The notes below the pieces were generated by a model. That model saw nothing but the letters and a program-made list of their open reading frames with translations. It was not told the origin of the DNA and did no database searches. A stretch of 11,710 nucleotides of DNA from Asterionellopsis glacialis. Lineage: Eukaryota; Bacillariophyta; Plagiogrammaphyceae; Rhaphoneidales; Asterionellopsidaceae. Every line of letters starts with the position of its first letter. Position 1 is the first letter of the stretch. The stretch lies in contig WKLE02002970.1 of the NCBI GenBank assembly GCA_014885115.2, forward strand, positions 1-11,710, read 5' to 3'. The translations under genes and the position numbers were made by a program. Below are positions 1 to 7,872 of this stretch, in pieces.

Positions 1-851
1 ACATTTTGGATTCCACCTTGCTCTTCGGTCCAAAAATATCTACGTTGACGTGCTATCCAGAAACCTAACTTGCCCTGTTTGGTATTAGGTAACGTGCCAT
101 TATGTTGTGCCTTGTACCGACGTAATTTATCTAACATTTCATCCCATTGGATAGCAAACTTTTCGGGTAGCTTTTTCTTGCGTCGTTTGGTGTAGTCTTC
201 CGTACCCGTCGTAGTATTTGCGGCGGCTATTGTGGTTGTCCCACTGGCGCTTGCTGCTTCTGCTGCTGTTGTCTTAGTGTTTGCATTGTTTGTTGCTACA
301 GCCGACGCCGCCGTAACTGATGGAGGTAGGGTTGGTGATTGTCTTCTATTTGAATCATTCGATGAGTTTTCCGTACTAGCATTAATATTATTTGTTGCAC
401 TAGTATTGTTAGTTTTCGTTGTTGTTGCAATTGTTATTACTGGTAGTGGTGGTGGTTGTATTGAATTTTTATTTTTTGTGCTAGAAGCATTATTGGTTCC
501 TACAGTTGCATTGCCATTCTTCCCAATAATGTTTTTTTGTGGTAAGTTAGTCACAGGCGGCGGTCGATCTTGTTGTACTTGCGATGATTGTGTCTCGTTA
601 TTGTCACTTTTGTTATTGTCTTGCTGCTGTTTGATATAGACGATAGCATCTGGAAAGTTTTCAAACACAGCAAATTCAGCATTTGGATAATTCACTATTT
701 GTTCCTTACAATCATCCCAGTGTAAAAATATACCGTTACGTATTGTCTTTCCATTGCGAATGGCAAAAAAAATACAATCATCATCCGTCTTTGATTGATT
801 GGGGGTTTCAATTCTCATGGAAGAAGAATCTGTTGTGATGACGTTTGACAT
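1..851 (-). CDS. RNase H1 N-terminal (viroplasmin-like) + helicase-associated domain protein, partial (C-terminus beyond the window)
   Basis: My reverse-strand reading gives 283 open codons from ATG 851-849 to the left edge. An in-frame stop lies upstream at 872-870, so the N terminus is well placed. Residues about 26-74 match the RNase H1 N-terminal / caulimovirus viroplasmin fold: FFAIRNGKTIRNGIF, then a WDDCKEQI helix, then AEFAVFENFPDAIVYI. In RNase H1 this fold binds RNA/DNA hybrids or dsRNA. Residues about 75-215 are Gln/Asn/Thr/Ala-rich and low in complexity. A basic KRRKKK stretch at about 222-227 could be a nuclear localisation signal. Residues about 232-283 resemble a helicase-associated (HA) domain: WDEMLDKLRRYKAQHNGTLP, then KLGFWIARQRRYFW. 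HA domains usually occur in tandem, so more copies may follow beyond the edge. No RNase H catalytic domain is seen in the visible part. I infer a nuclear nucleic-acid-binding protein; its specific role is unknown. Confidence 0.75.
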   Translation of the reverse strand, partial: MSNVITTDSSSMRIETPNQSKTDDDCIFFAIRNGKTIRNGIFLHWDDCKEQIVNYPNAEFAVFENFPDAIVYIKQQQDNNKSDNNETQSSQVQQDRPPPVTNLPQKNIIGKNGNATVGTNNASSTKNKNSIQPPPLPVITIATTTKTNNTSATNNINASTENSSNDSNRRQSPTLPPSVTAASAVATNNANTKTTAAEAASASGTTTIAAANTTTGTEDYTKRRKKKLPEKFAIQWDEMLDKLRRYKAQHNGTLPNTKQGKLGFWIARQRRYFWTEEQGGIQN

Positions 852-1588
852 CCTATAATATTGCTTCTTTCATGAAGGACTATTAAGCTTTTTTATTGTA
901 ATATTGTGAATTGTGAGTTATCTTTTGATAGATCTGTTCTTTCTATCCCTTTTGCGCTAGACTGACTACCATGTCTGTATTGTCGATATCGGCCGATGTG
1001 AAGACAATTGCAAGGGGATAGGAAAGTGTCCTTGACAAAGCTAAGCTGTTTGTTACCCCATCAATATTGTCCCTTGCTCCAATCTCGAAATCTGACCGAC
1101 CACCGACCACACTGAGTGTCAAGTCAGAAGTCGAAGTCGAAGCTCAAGTCACAAGCGAGTACTTGATCATTCATTCAGTCCGTCCGTCAGTCGAAATTAT
1201 ATCGTTTCTGAAATATTGACGTCAGCAACATTTCTTGGAAAGCTCAAGAAAAGTCCGAAGCGCGCACCGACAGTATTGTAGTACTATAGTAGGTATAGGT
1301 CTACATGATACAGTCGGTACGAAAAGATTGAAAAGCAGGCAGAACTCTCTCGATGAGATTCTCGATCTTATACTTTGTCATTCAAGAGGAGACGCAAAGC
1401 TGTAAACAAATTCTCTCTGTGTCAACGCAATCATCACAAACCGCATTCTTTCTCATTGACTTCAGAAAAAAAAGGATCCAGAGTACAGTGTCCCCCCGAA
1501 AAAAGGAGCGACGAATAAGAATCGTCATAAGATTTAGAGAGCTTGTCAGAACGGTTGTTTATTGAACTAGTATATATTTTTTTCAAAA
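852..1588. other. Divergent intergenic region between the RNase H1-N/HA gene and DEG1
   Basis: These 737 bases separate two genes transcribed away from each other, so the region should hold both promoters and 5' UTRs. It contains a perfect TGACGTCA palindrome (1217-1224), a GTCGGTAC motif (1313-1320), and a run of GTCGAA-like short repeats around 1117-1150. A small open frame at 1353-1565 shows no recognisable domain and is probably chance or 5' UTR. No RNA gene was seen. Confidence 0.6.
1217..1224. promoter_or_regulatory. CRE-type bZIP site TGACGTCA
   Basis: The perfect 8-base palindrome TGACGTCA lies 365 bases upstream of the DEG1 ATG and about 365 bases upstream of the divergent gene's ATG. 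This is the consensus for CREB/ATF-like bZIP factors. In Phaeodactylum, TGACGT and ACGTCA elements are known CO2/cAMP-responsive sites bound by a bZIP factor. Only the match is seen; function is inferred. Confidence 0.35.
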
Positions 1589-3352
1589 ATGTCTGAGACA
1601 TCAATTTTGTCGTTGACGGTATGTCGACGACACCGCATCTTTAATGTAATTACAACAACACTCCTATTGGGAATACAATTATTTACAATAATTGCATCTA
1701 CTACTACTACTGATGCATTTGTGATTCCATCCCTTTTACTACGAGAAAATAAATACAACAACAACAAGCTTGTCCAAGCACTAGAAAGCAATTATCATGA
1801 TTTTAGATCGTCCAAACTATTTGACAATCGCAGGAATGACAACGACAATGACGATACTCGTAAGGGTGACGAACCACTGGATGAACATCGTCGAGATATC
1901 TTGTTGTCTGGAGTATTGAGTACAGCAGCAGCAGCTTTTGGTTTGAAGGATGACGCCAATGCTGCCGACTATGTTGCTGGTTTATCTACTATTGAAGCAG
2001 ATGCACAAAGTGGAAAGATTGTCATGGAAATTAGTTCCTCAAATTTACCAGTGAAAAATGCTGTCGCAAGTAGCATAGATGATTCACAGCAAGCAACATT
2101 ATCTAATGTTGCGAGCAATAATATGATGTGTATAGACCCTGAAGAACGTCGTATTGCGGTGTTTGAACGTACAGCACCATCGGTCGTATTTATAGATACC
2201 TTTACTGAACAAAGGGACGCCTTTTCGACGAATGTCATGGAAGTCCCATTAGGTTCAGGGAGTGGATTTGTATGGGATGAAGATGGACACATTGTCACAA
2301 ATTATCATGTTGTGCGGAATGCAAGATCTGCTCAAATTGCATTTTTAACAAAAAAGGAAAGTTCTACCTTATCTTCCTCTTCTACTTTTGGTAGTGGTAA
2401 AACTAACTTTGGTCCAATTATGAAAAGTGCAACATCCGGTGCTGATAATAATGAGGGTGATGAAATCTTTCCCTATACATCCGCACGGGGCGGACAGACA
2501 GTAGACTTTAAACGATCCGTGTATAAAGCACGTGTGGTAGGTGTCGATCCGGGGAAAGATATTGCAGTGTTAAAGGTAGATGCACCGGTGGAAGACCTAT
2601 ACCCTATCAATGTGGGAACATCCACAGGATTACGTGTTGGACAACAATCATTGGCGATTGGCAATCCATTTGGGCTTGATCATACCTTAACAGCCGGTGT
2701 TATATCAGGTATTGGGCGTGAGGTACGATCACCCATCGGAAGACCCATATCAAATGTGATTCAAACGGATGCCGCCATTAATCCAGGGAATAGTGGCGGA
2801 CCCTTGTTAGATGGGAATGGTAAATTAATTGGTATGAATACGGCTATATATTCACCATCCGGGGGGAGTGCAGGCATAGGCTTTGCTATACCTGTGGATG
2901 CTGTTAAATATATCGTCGAAACATTGATACGTGATGGACAAATTGTTCGTGCTGTTATGGGTGTCTCTCTGTTAGATAGTAAACAGGCAAGAACCTTGGG
3001 TATTAACAAGGGAGTTTTAGTTTTGGATGTCCCCACGGACAGCCCAGCCTACAAGGCAGGAATGAAGGGTACACGTCGTACCGAATATGGATTAGTTGAA
3101 ATTGGTGATATCATCACCAAAGTAAATAACATCCCTATCAATAAAGAAGCGGATCTATTTGAAGCACTTGAAAAGTTTAAACCAGGTGATCGTGTAGATG
3201 TTGTGGTAAATCGTGTAGATCGATCAGATACAGCAAGTGCGGAAATGATGAAACTCAAAGAAGTAACACTTACTATTCAACTCAAGGCAAGTTCTAGTTC
3301 AAAACAATTACAACTTATCCCGTTACCTGATCCAAACAGTATTGGTCAATAA
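1589..3352 (+). CDS. DEG1: DEG1-type (HtrA family) thylakoid-lumen serine protease
   Basis: The 587-residue protein is an ATP-independent trypsin-like protease that, by family, degrades damaged lumenal proteins and takes part in photosystem II repair. Targeting is three-part. A signal peptide ends at TDA43 before Phe44 (the ASAFAP-type site of secondary plastids). A transit region follows to about 98. A twin-arginine signal, R101-R102-DILLSG, ends at ANA125. The catalytic triad is H240 (TNYHVV), D324 (GKDIAVL) and S402 (GNSGGP). Long stretches match plant DEG1, such as GSGSGFVWD, AIGNPFGLDHTLTAGVISG and QTDAAINPGNSGGPLLD. A single PDZ domain spans about 455-565. Residues about 254-311 form a Ser/Asn/Gly-rich insert between the His and Asp strands that plant DEG1 lacks. 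The start is the first ATG before a good signal peptide, and no intron is needed. A DEG8-like assignment is the main alternative. Confidence 0.92.
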   Translation: MSETSILSLTVCRRHRIFNVITTTLLLGIQLFTIIASTTTTDAFVIPSLLLRENKYNNNKLVQALESNYHDFRSSKLFDNRRNDNDNDDTRKGDEPLDEHRRDILLSGVLSTAAAAFGLKDDANAADYVAGLSTIEADAQSGKIVMEISSSNLPVKNAVASSIDDSQQATLSNVASNNMMCIDPEERRIAVFERTAPSVVFIDTFTEQRDAFSTNVMEVPLGSGSGFVWDEDGHIVTNYHVVRNARSAQIAFLTKKESSTLSSSSTFGSGKTNFGPIMKSATSGADNNEGDEIFPYTSARGGQTVDFKRSVYKARVVGVDPGKDIAVLKVDAPVEDLYPINVGTSTGLRVGQQSLAIGNPFGLDHTLTAGVISGIGREVRSPIGRPISNVIQTDAAINPGNSGGPLLDGNGKLIGMNTAIYSPSGGSAGIGFAIPVDAVKYIVETLIRDGQIVRAVMGVSLLDSKQARTLGINKGVLVLDVPTDSPAYKAGMKGTRRTEYGLVEIGDIITKVNNIPINKEADLFEALEKFKPGDRVDVVVNRVDRSDTASAEMMKLKEVTLTIQLKASSSSKQLQLIPLPDPNSIGQ

Positions 3353-3580
3353 AATGACACAAGAAGGTCGAGGTCCTGTCCTGACCTGATCCGATCTATA
3401 GGTGTAAGCTTGGAATATATAGAAAATCAACTGCTACAAGAAACGTCAGTACCGACAGAGTATGGATAGAAATTGATGAAGTTGAAGCTTGTAAGTTGCA
3501 CTGCCACGTCTTGAGAAGTGTAACCGAGGGTTATAATTATGATTCACTCGTCACTTTTTATAGTCTAATATTTCTTCACT
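3353..3580. other. Intergenic region after DEG1
   Basis: This short region holds the 3' end of DEG1 and the 3' flank of the opposite-strand SLU7 fragment. One ACGTCA (3443-3448) runs directly into a GTACCGAC (3449-3456). No gene was recognised, and no long A-tract follows the SLU7 fragment's terminal TAA. Confidence 0.5.
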
Positions 3581-3990
3581 TTATAATTTTGTCATGGGAT
3601 CATCTGTTCGTTCTTTCCTCAATCGATAGGCTTCCATTTCTTTTTCTGTGACATCTACTTGTGCATTCATAGAATACTATTTACGTTTTCGATCATCATC
3701 AGCTTTAAAAGATTCCTTTTTTCAACCTTTTTCAAAGCATCTTGGACCTTCTTTGTATCTAATTTGATGCTTTGATCTACACCATAAAATTTCGGTTGTT
3801 GTGATGATGTTTGACCATTGTTACCCTTGAGGGACGAATCCTTACCCTTCGAAGCAGGTATAGCCTTGAACATTTCTCTTGCCTGGGCTAAGGCTGCTGA
3901 TCGTGTACCATACCGGAACTCATTCGCTTCATCATTTGCCTCACCACCATTCAAATTAGTGCAGCACGAATTTTGTAATAAGGAATGATC
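3581..3990 (-). pseudogene. SLU7: Truncated, frameshifted relic of pre-mRNA splicing factor SLU7 (C-terminal part)
   Basis: SLU7 acts in the second catalytic step of splicing, in 3' splice-site choice. Reading from 3990 down, the frame gives HSLLQNSCCTN, resembling the CCHS...NSYCTG segment of SLU7. It continues through EANDEANEFRYGTRSAAL to LDTKKVQDALKKVEKR. Homology then moves to another frame at a six-T run (3717-3722 on the plus strand); loss of one A in the coding strand explains the shift. That frame reads ESFKADDDRKRK, then an in-frame TAG (3679-3677) where the family has Tyr, then YSMNAQVDVTEKEMEAYRLR and TDDPMTKL, ending in TAA (3583-3581). This is the hallmark SLU7 tail (RKRKYN..., EEMEAYR..., DDPM). 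The zinc knuckle and N-terminal two-thirds are missing, stops lie just upstream of the homology, and the next gene begins at 4437. Truncation, frameshift and nonsense codon together favour a pseudogene. Assembly error is the alternative for the homopolymer shift. Confidence 0.72.
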
Positions 3991-4436
3991 ATTATTATTT
4001 TATGTTATCCCTACTGAAAGGCACCTCAACCTCAACACATCCACCGTGTATCTGGGAAGCAAGAGCAGAGACTCCATTACTTTTACCTTTAGAAGGGGAG
4101 TTGGTAATACGTAACGTCAAGGAGAGGGAGATGGACCAATCAGAACGAAACAAATCAAAAAGAAGATCTCTTCTAACTTGAAATCGGGGGCGGGAACTTC
4201 CGGGCTTCGCATTCGGGGACAAAAGATTTTTTCCCAGGTTTGCAAGACTCAGAACTCAGAACATTATTTTTTGATTGTGCTGTCATCCTCAAATGCTCAT
4301 GGGAACGGAACACAAAAAGAAGAGAACAACAACAGCACACCGTAACAGCATCGCATCTATCTTATTTTGTGATTACGCAGCAGTGCGATTTCATACACAT
4401 CTGCATTTACTGACTTTCTGACGAAACCTAAAAGTG
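3991..4436. other. Intergenic / promoter region upstream of the prenylcysteine oxidase-like gene
   Basis: This region probably holds the promoter and 5' UTR of the plus-strand flavoprotein gene. It contains an ACGTCA half-site (4114-4119) and a CCAAT box (4136-4140). A 75-codon minus-strand frame (3995-4222) lacks an ATG start and shows no SLU7 motif or other domain, so I do not call it a gene. No RNA gene was seen. Confidence 0.5.
4136..4140 (+). promoter_or_regulatory. CCAAT box
   Basis: CCAAT, within ACCAATCAGA, lies about 300 bases upstream of the ATG at 4437 and fits the NF-Y consensus. A match this short is common by chance, so function is only suggested. Confidence 0.2.
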
Positions 4437-6523
4437 ATGGCGACGACAACGATGACGATTCGTCCGTGTTTCCTTCAGCGGAAGTTTGGTAGTAGTAATG
4501 TCATGAAAAAAATCAACAAATCATGGTTTTGTGTAATGACCCTAATGATGATATTACACTTTGTAGCAGTACACGTAGAGGGACAAAAAATTGCAATTAT
4601 TGGAAGTGGTGTAAGTGGATCCTTCACCGCTAAATATCTTGTAGATTATGATACAAAATGTTCTATGGAACAAATTGATATCTTTGATGTTGCACCACCT
4701 CCCATTGAAGAAGTAGGATTAGGAGGAGGAGGAAATAAAAAAGAAGAGGATGATACTTCTGAAAACAACGAAAAAGAAGTGGATGAACTAACGTCAAGGG
4801 AATACTTTCAAGGTGGACGTGTAGCATCCGTTAAACTTAGTGATGGTACGATTGTCGAACTTGGTGCATCTGTAGCATTTGAAGGCTTTTACTTTGTCAC
4901 ACAAATGTTAAAACAATCGAAACGTAATATTCAAACTGGACGTCCATTTCACACAGGTCCAATAAATAATGATGTCGAAACTCAACAAAGTTTACGGACA
5001 GGCATGGGTATCTATAATGGAAATGGTGATTTTCCATTGTTAACATCTAAAATCACATCGTCCATTTGGAAACTACTTACCTTGTTATACAGGTACAATA
5101 TTGATTTGTACCGTGTCAAAAAGGCCACAGATCGAATGTTACCGTCCTATTATTTAATTCATCACATGTTAGAAAGTGATAGAGATGATTCCTTCTTTGA
5201 ATCACCTAATGAAATGTGGGATACTGTGGGTCTCAAGAATGCGGTCCATTCCACGTTTGATGAATTATTAGATGCATTGGGTGTCTCTCAAGAATTGCCT
5301 TGGTGGAGAAAATGGTTACCTTATCAGGGGAATTTACGTGAAGAATTATTGGAGGCTGCTACTTTATGTAATTACAATCAAGAACTTACACAAGTCAATG
5401 GATTTGTTGGATTAGGGTCCTTTATAGCATCAGAAGATGATTTATATAGTGTTATAGGTGGTAATAATCAAATCGTGACAACAGCATTAGATCAAGCACA
5501 TCAAAACCAAATATCTCAATGCTCTTTGTCTACTAGAGGTAGTAGTACTAGCAATATTCGAATTTTGCAAGAAAAGGTAACATCCGTGATTGGTGATTTC
5601 GAAGAGGGAATGGAAGTTTATTCGGGTGCGAAAGAATTAGGTACCTATGATGTTGTGATTTTGGCAGCACCATTGCAACAATGTCGTATTGATTTCTTAA
5701 TTCGTAGTCATATGGATGGTGCCGTCTTGCAACCTATGCCATTGAATGGTATGGTTGATACAGACAAACAAACAATACCCGAAACAAAAGATGGCCATGA
5801 CGTATTACCTAAACCATTACCGGATCATGCTCTTCGACCGTATACACAGGTAGTTACTACTATTGTAAGTCCTTATTGTGCTTGTACATTTATAGATAAA
5901 TATTCCAAATATGTATATCTTGGGTTTTTGCGCCCCCCAAAAGGACGGCCCATTCAGCCACTCACTCTATCGTTTTCTTTTTTGTTTTTTTATCCAACGC
6001 CGTCACACGTCTACAGGTGAGCAATGCAACATTACAAGCTGATTATTTTCAGATACCTGAAAGTGATTTACCTCGATCTATCCTTCATTCAAAAAAGGGT
6101 AAAGCATCAAACTTTAATATTACAACCATTTCTCAAATCAAAGGCAGTGGCGCTGGCTCCAGCGGTCATGTTTACAAGGTATTTAGTGATGGCATTCTTA
6201 CCAATGATATATTAACGCAATTGTTTGGTCCTTGGTATACATTGGAAATATCAAAAGTATGGGGTGGTCCCTGGGGTGGTGCTACACCTGACTATCAGGG
6301 TCACGGAGAAACTATGAAATATTTGTTATATGATACTGGCGTTGGATTTGAAGGCGACCAATCTACCAAGGGTGGAAGTTTGTATTATGCCAATGCGCAA
6401 GAATCTGCCTTTGCAGCCATGGAACTTTCAGCTATTGCTGCGAAAAGTGTTGCAAAACTTATAGCCAAACGGTACAATTTTGTGACACCGCAACATCAGA
6501 CTGCCTCATCGGAAGAACTCTAA
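4437..6523 (+). CDS. PCYOX1: Prenylcysteine oxidase-like FAD protein (two exons: 4437-5864 and 6017-6523)
   Basis: By family, this FAD enzyme cleaves the thioether of prenylcysteines released from degraded prenylated proteins, using O2 and giving a prenyl aldehyde, H2O2 and cysteine. The spliced protein is 644 residues. A hydrophobic signal segment at about 30-48 is followed by KIAIIGSGVSG, whose GxGxxG (56-61) binds FAD. GGRVASV (126-132) is the second nucleotide-binding motif. Family blocks follow: LCNYNQELTQVNGFVG (310-325), SVIGGNNQIV (338-347), VVILAAPLQQC (406-416), and in exon 2 LYYANAQESAFAAMELSAIAA. Residues about 86-121 are a Gly/acidic insert, absent from the animal enzyme as I know it, between the Rossmann strand and GGR. 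The ATG at 4437 follows an upstream GTG. Met23 (4503, MKKINK...) gives a more typical signal peptide and may be the true start. An NAT sequon at the exon junction (478-480) fits a secretory or lysosomal location. It is convergent with the next gene. Confidence 0.87.
5865..6016 (+). other. Spliceosomal intron (152 nt, phase 0) in the prenylcysteine oxidase-like gene
   Basis: The donor is ATT|GTAAGT at 5865. The acceptor is CTACAG|GTG at 6016, preceded by a strong T-rich tract (about 5970-5992). Splicing joins QVVTTI to VSNATLQADYF in frame and restores the conserved C-terminal half of the domain. Without splicing the frame stays open through the intron and stops at 6018-6020, just past the acceptor. 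A second CAG|GTAGTT donor at 5850 would also keep the frame, dropping five residues. Confidence 0.85.
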
Positions 6524-6605
6524 ATCAAAAAGAATAAGAAATGAAAAAGATAAATAGATCAATCCTTCGAACATAGTAACTACTCTTTTTCTAAATGTTA
6601 AATTC
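6524..6605. other. Convergent 3' intergenic gap
   Basis: Only 82 bases separate the stop codon of the plus-strand prenylcysteine oxidase-like gene from that of the minus-strand NXD1-like gene. The gap is A-rich at the left, with no hairpin evident. The two 3' UTRs very probably overlap. Confidence 0.6.
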
Positions 6606-7673
6606 TTATAATGTATCAAATTTAGGTCCAATTTCAATAAGGACATTGTCAACACTTAAACCAATTGGAAGGGGGATACCCAAATCCTCAGATGATTCCT
6701 GACCACAAAGATGCAATCGAATAGCACTAGCCGACAATCGTAATCGATGCAGCGGCAAGGATTGATTATCATCATCAGCATCACCATTAATTGTCGTTGT
6801 GGAAGGAGGTAAAGGTACAAATGGTGCCCACAATGCTTTAATAGTAGGTGTCCATAAAATTGGAAGACGTGGACATCTATTTGTTGTACTGTATTCGTCA
6901 TCTTGTAAAGTACGAGTATTTTTCCAACCGTTAACGGTAATAGTTTGTTTGGAAGAGGTAGAAGTTTTCTTGTTCTCATTATTTCCAAATAATGCGGATT
7001 GTAGGAATTCAAATGGATTACTACTGCTTTTGCTACTTTCTGCAGCAGCACCGTTTGTTGTTGAAGAAAGTTCTATGTCATTAGCATTGTTCTCTGGAAT
7101 AAATTTAGGTGCATTAACAACATTCAGTTTGTTGCTTTGCCCTCCTTCAACAAATTCAATGTTTGCAACTTGTGCTGGTACATTCCATATTTCTTGACAT
7201 ATCCGTTCAGCTTCATCATTACTCACGTATAAGCTTGACCCCCATTGACCAATACAACCACGTTTCGATACGACAGCACCCATCGTGACATATTCTCTAT
7301 ACGGACCGACAGGTGAATCGTCGTATTCTAATGCTACAACACCACCCACAGTCCATCCAAATAAATTGAGCATTGATACAGATGATGGAGGTTTCAATTG
7401 CTGATCTTTATCTAGTCTCACGAGAGCTGGACGAAACCAAAGTCTTCCAGTAAAGGACCATGGGTAATCGTCATTATTGTTGACATCTTGTGTTGTGGTT
7501 GGTACTGTAGTTGGTTCGGTAGTTGGAGTAGCAGCCATTTTGGTTTCTATCGAACCACTTCTCTTTGAAACAACATTGCTGTTGCTAATGCTGCCTTTCG
7601 TAATTCCCGAAAACCCTTGGCAACCATTAGAAACCAAACCTAATGCGAATAGCGTAACCTTCATCACTTGCAT
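6606..7673 (-). CDS. NXD1: NXD1-like (neoxanthin-deficient 1) protein, acetoacetate decarboxylase-like fold, plastid-targeted
   Basis: The 355-residue protein matches plant NXD1, which is needed for neoxanthin accumulation though its chemistry is unproven. The core spans about 71-175: PWSFTGRLWF, FGWTVGGVVALEYDDSPVG (105-123), YREYVTMGAVV (125-135), then YVSNDEAERICQEIWNVPAQ (149-168). This tracks the plant order of FxGxALY, GYTLGGFFLASYDDSPAG, ELVVIAG and VNSDEA...VGLPSQVA. The C-terminal part (about 245-355, ending IGLSVDNVLIEIG) also resembles the family. The N terminus MQVMKVTLFALGLVSNGCQG, with Phe21 next, is a signal peptide with the Phe+1 cleavage site of complex plastids. Residues 48-62 are a Thr/Pro-rich linker, and 200-243 is a Ser/Asn-rich insert. 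Neoxanthin is a precursor of fucoxanthin in diatoms, so a role in that pathway is a reasonable inference. No acetoacetate decarboxylase Schiff-base motif was seen. The start is the first ATG; Met4 is possible. Confidence 0.78.
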   Translation of the reverse strand: MQVMKVTLFALGLVSNGCQGFSGITKGSISNSNVVSKRSGSIETKMAATPTTEPTTVPTTTQDVNNNDDYPWSFTGRLWFRPALVRLDKDQQLKPPSSVSMLNLFGWTVGGVVALEYDDSPVGPYREYVTMGAVVSKRGCIGQWGSSLYVSNDEAERICQEIWNVPAQVANIEFVEGGQSNKLNVVNAPKFIPENNANDIELSSTTNGAAAESSKSSSNPFEFLQSALFGNNENKKTSTSSKQTITVNGWKNTRTLQDDEYSTTNRCPRLPILWTPTIKALWAPFVPLPPSTTTINGDADDDNQSLPLHRLRLSASAIRLHLCGQESSEDLGIPLPIGLSVDNVLIEIGPKFDTL

Positions 7674-7866
7674 CTTTTTTCTGTAAATAGCAGCGACTAT
7701 GTTGTTCAGTATGGAGTTTCAACTACGAAACAAATGCAGTGAATAATCTCCTACAGGGTCGTTTTATAACGCAAGAAGCGACACATCATGGCAAAAACAG
7801 AGAAAGAGAAAAGAAGAACACATCATACGGATCTCCCCCGCCAAAAAAATGAGATGGCGATATCTG

Positions 7867-7872
7867 TGACGT
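7867..7872 (+). promoter_or_regulatory. TGACGT bZIP half-site
   Basis: TGACGT (in GTGACGTGG) lies about 195 bases upstream of the NXD1-like ATG. It matches the CO2/cAMP-responsive half-site described in Phaeodactylum and also a G-box-like bZIP core. Six-base matches arise by chance several times in a window this size. Confidence 0.2.

Noticed and set aside
232..639. 135-codon plus-strand open frame rich in Val/Leu
   Set aside because: It is antisense to the Asn/Thr/Ala-rich linker of the minus-strand gene; the repeated codons there keep other frames open. No start context or domain.
1..851. Endogenous plant-virus remnant, because of the viroplasmin-like domain
   Set aside because: The fold is shared with cellular RNase H1. 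The other domain is cellular, and no viral polymerase, coat or movement gene is present.
1353..1565. 70-codon plus-strand frame just before DEG1
   Set aside because: No recognisable domain, not in the DEG1 frame, and best explained as 5' UTR or chance.
3667..3954. Reading the minus-strand frame as an intact 95-residue gene
   Set aside because: Its first codon would be TTG. SLU7 homology extends upstream of it and then moves to another frame past its end, so it is one segment of a broken gene.
3995..4222. 75-codon minus-strand frame as an upstream SLU7 exon
   Set aside because: It starts with TTG and carries none of the SLU7 zinc-knuckle or Trp-rich motifs. The space before the next gene is too small for the missing two-thirds.
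4434..6020. 528-codon frame as the whole prenylcysteine oxidase-like protein
   Set aside because: Its first codon is GTG, its last ~51 codons are intron sequence, and the conserved C-terminal part lies in the second exon.
6656..7197. Frames overlapping the NXD1-like gene on both strands
   Set aside because: No family resemblance, whereas the 355-residue frame shows conserved blocks along its length.
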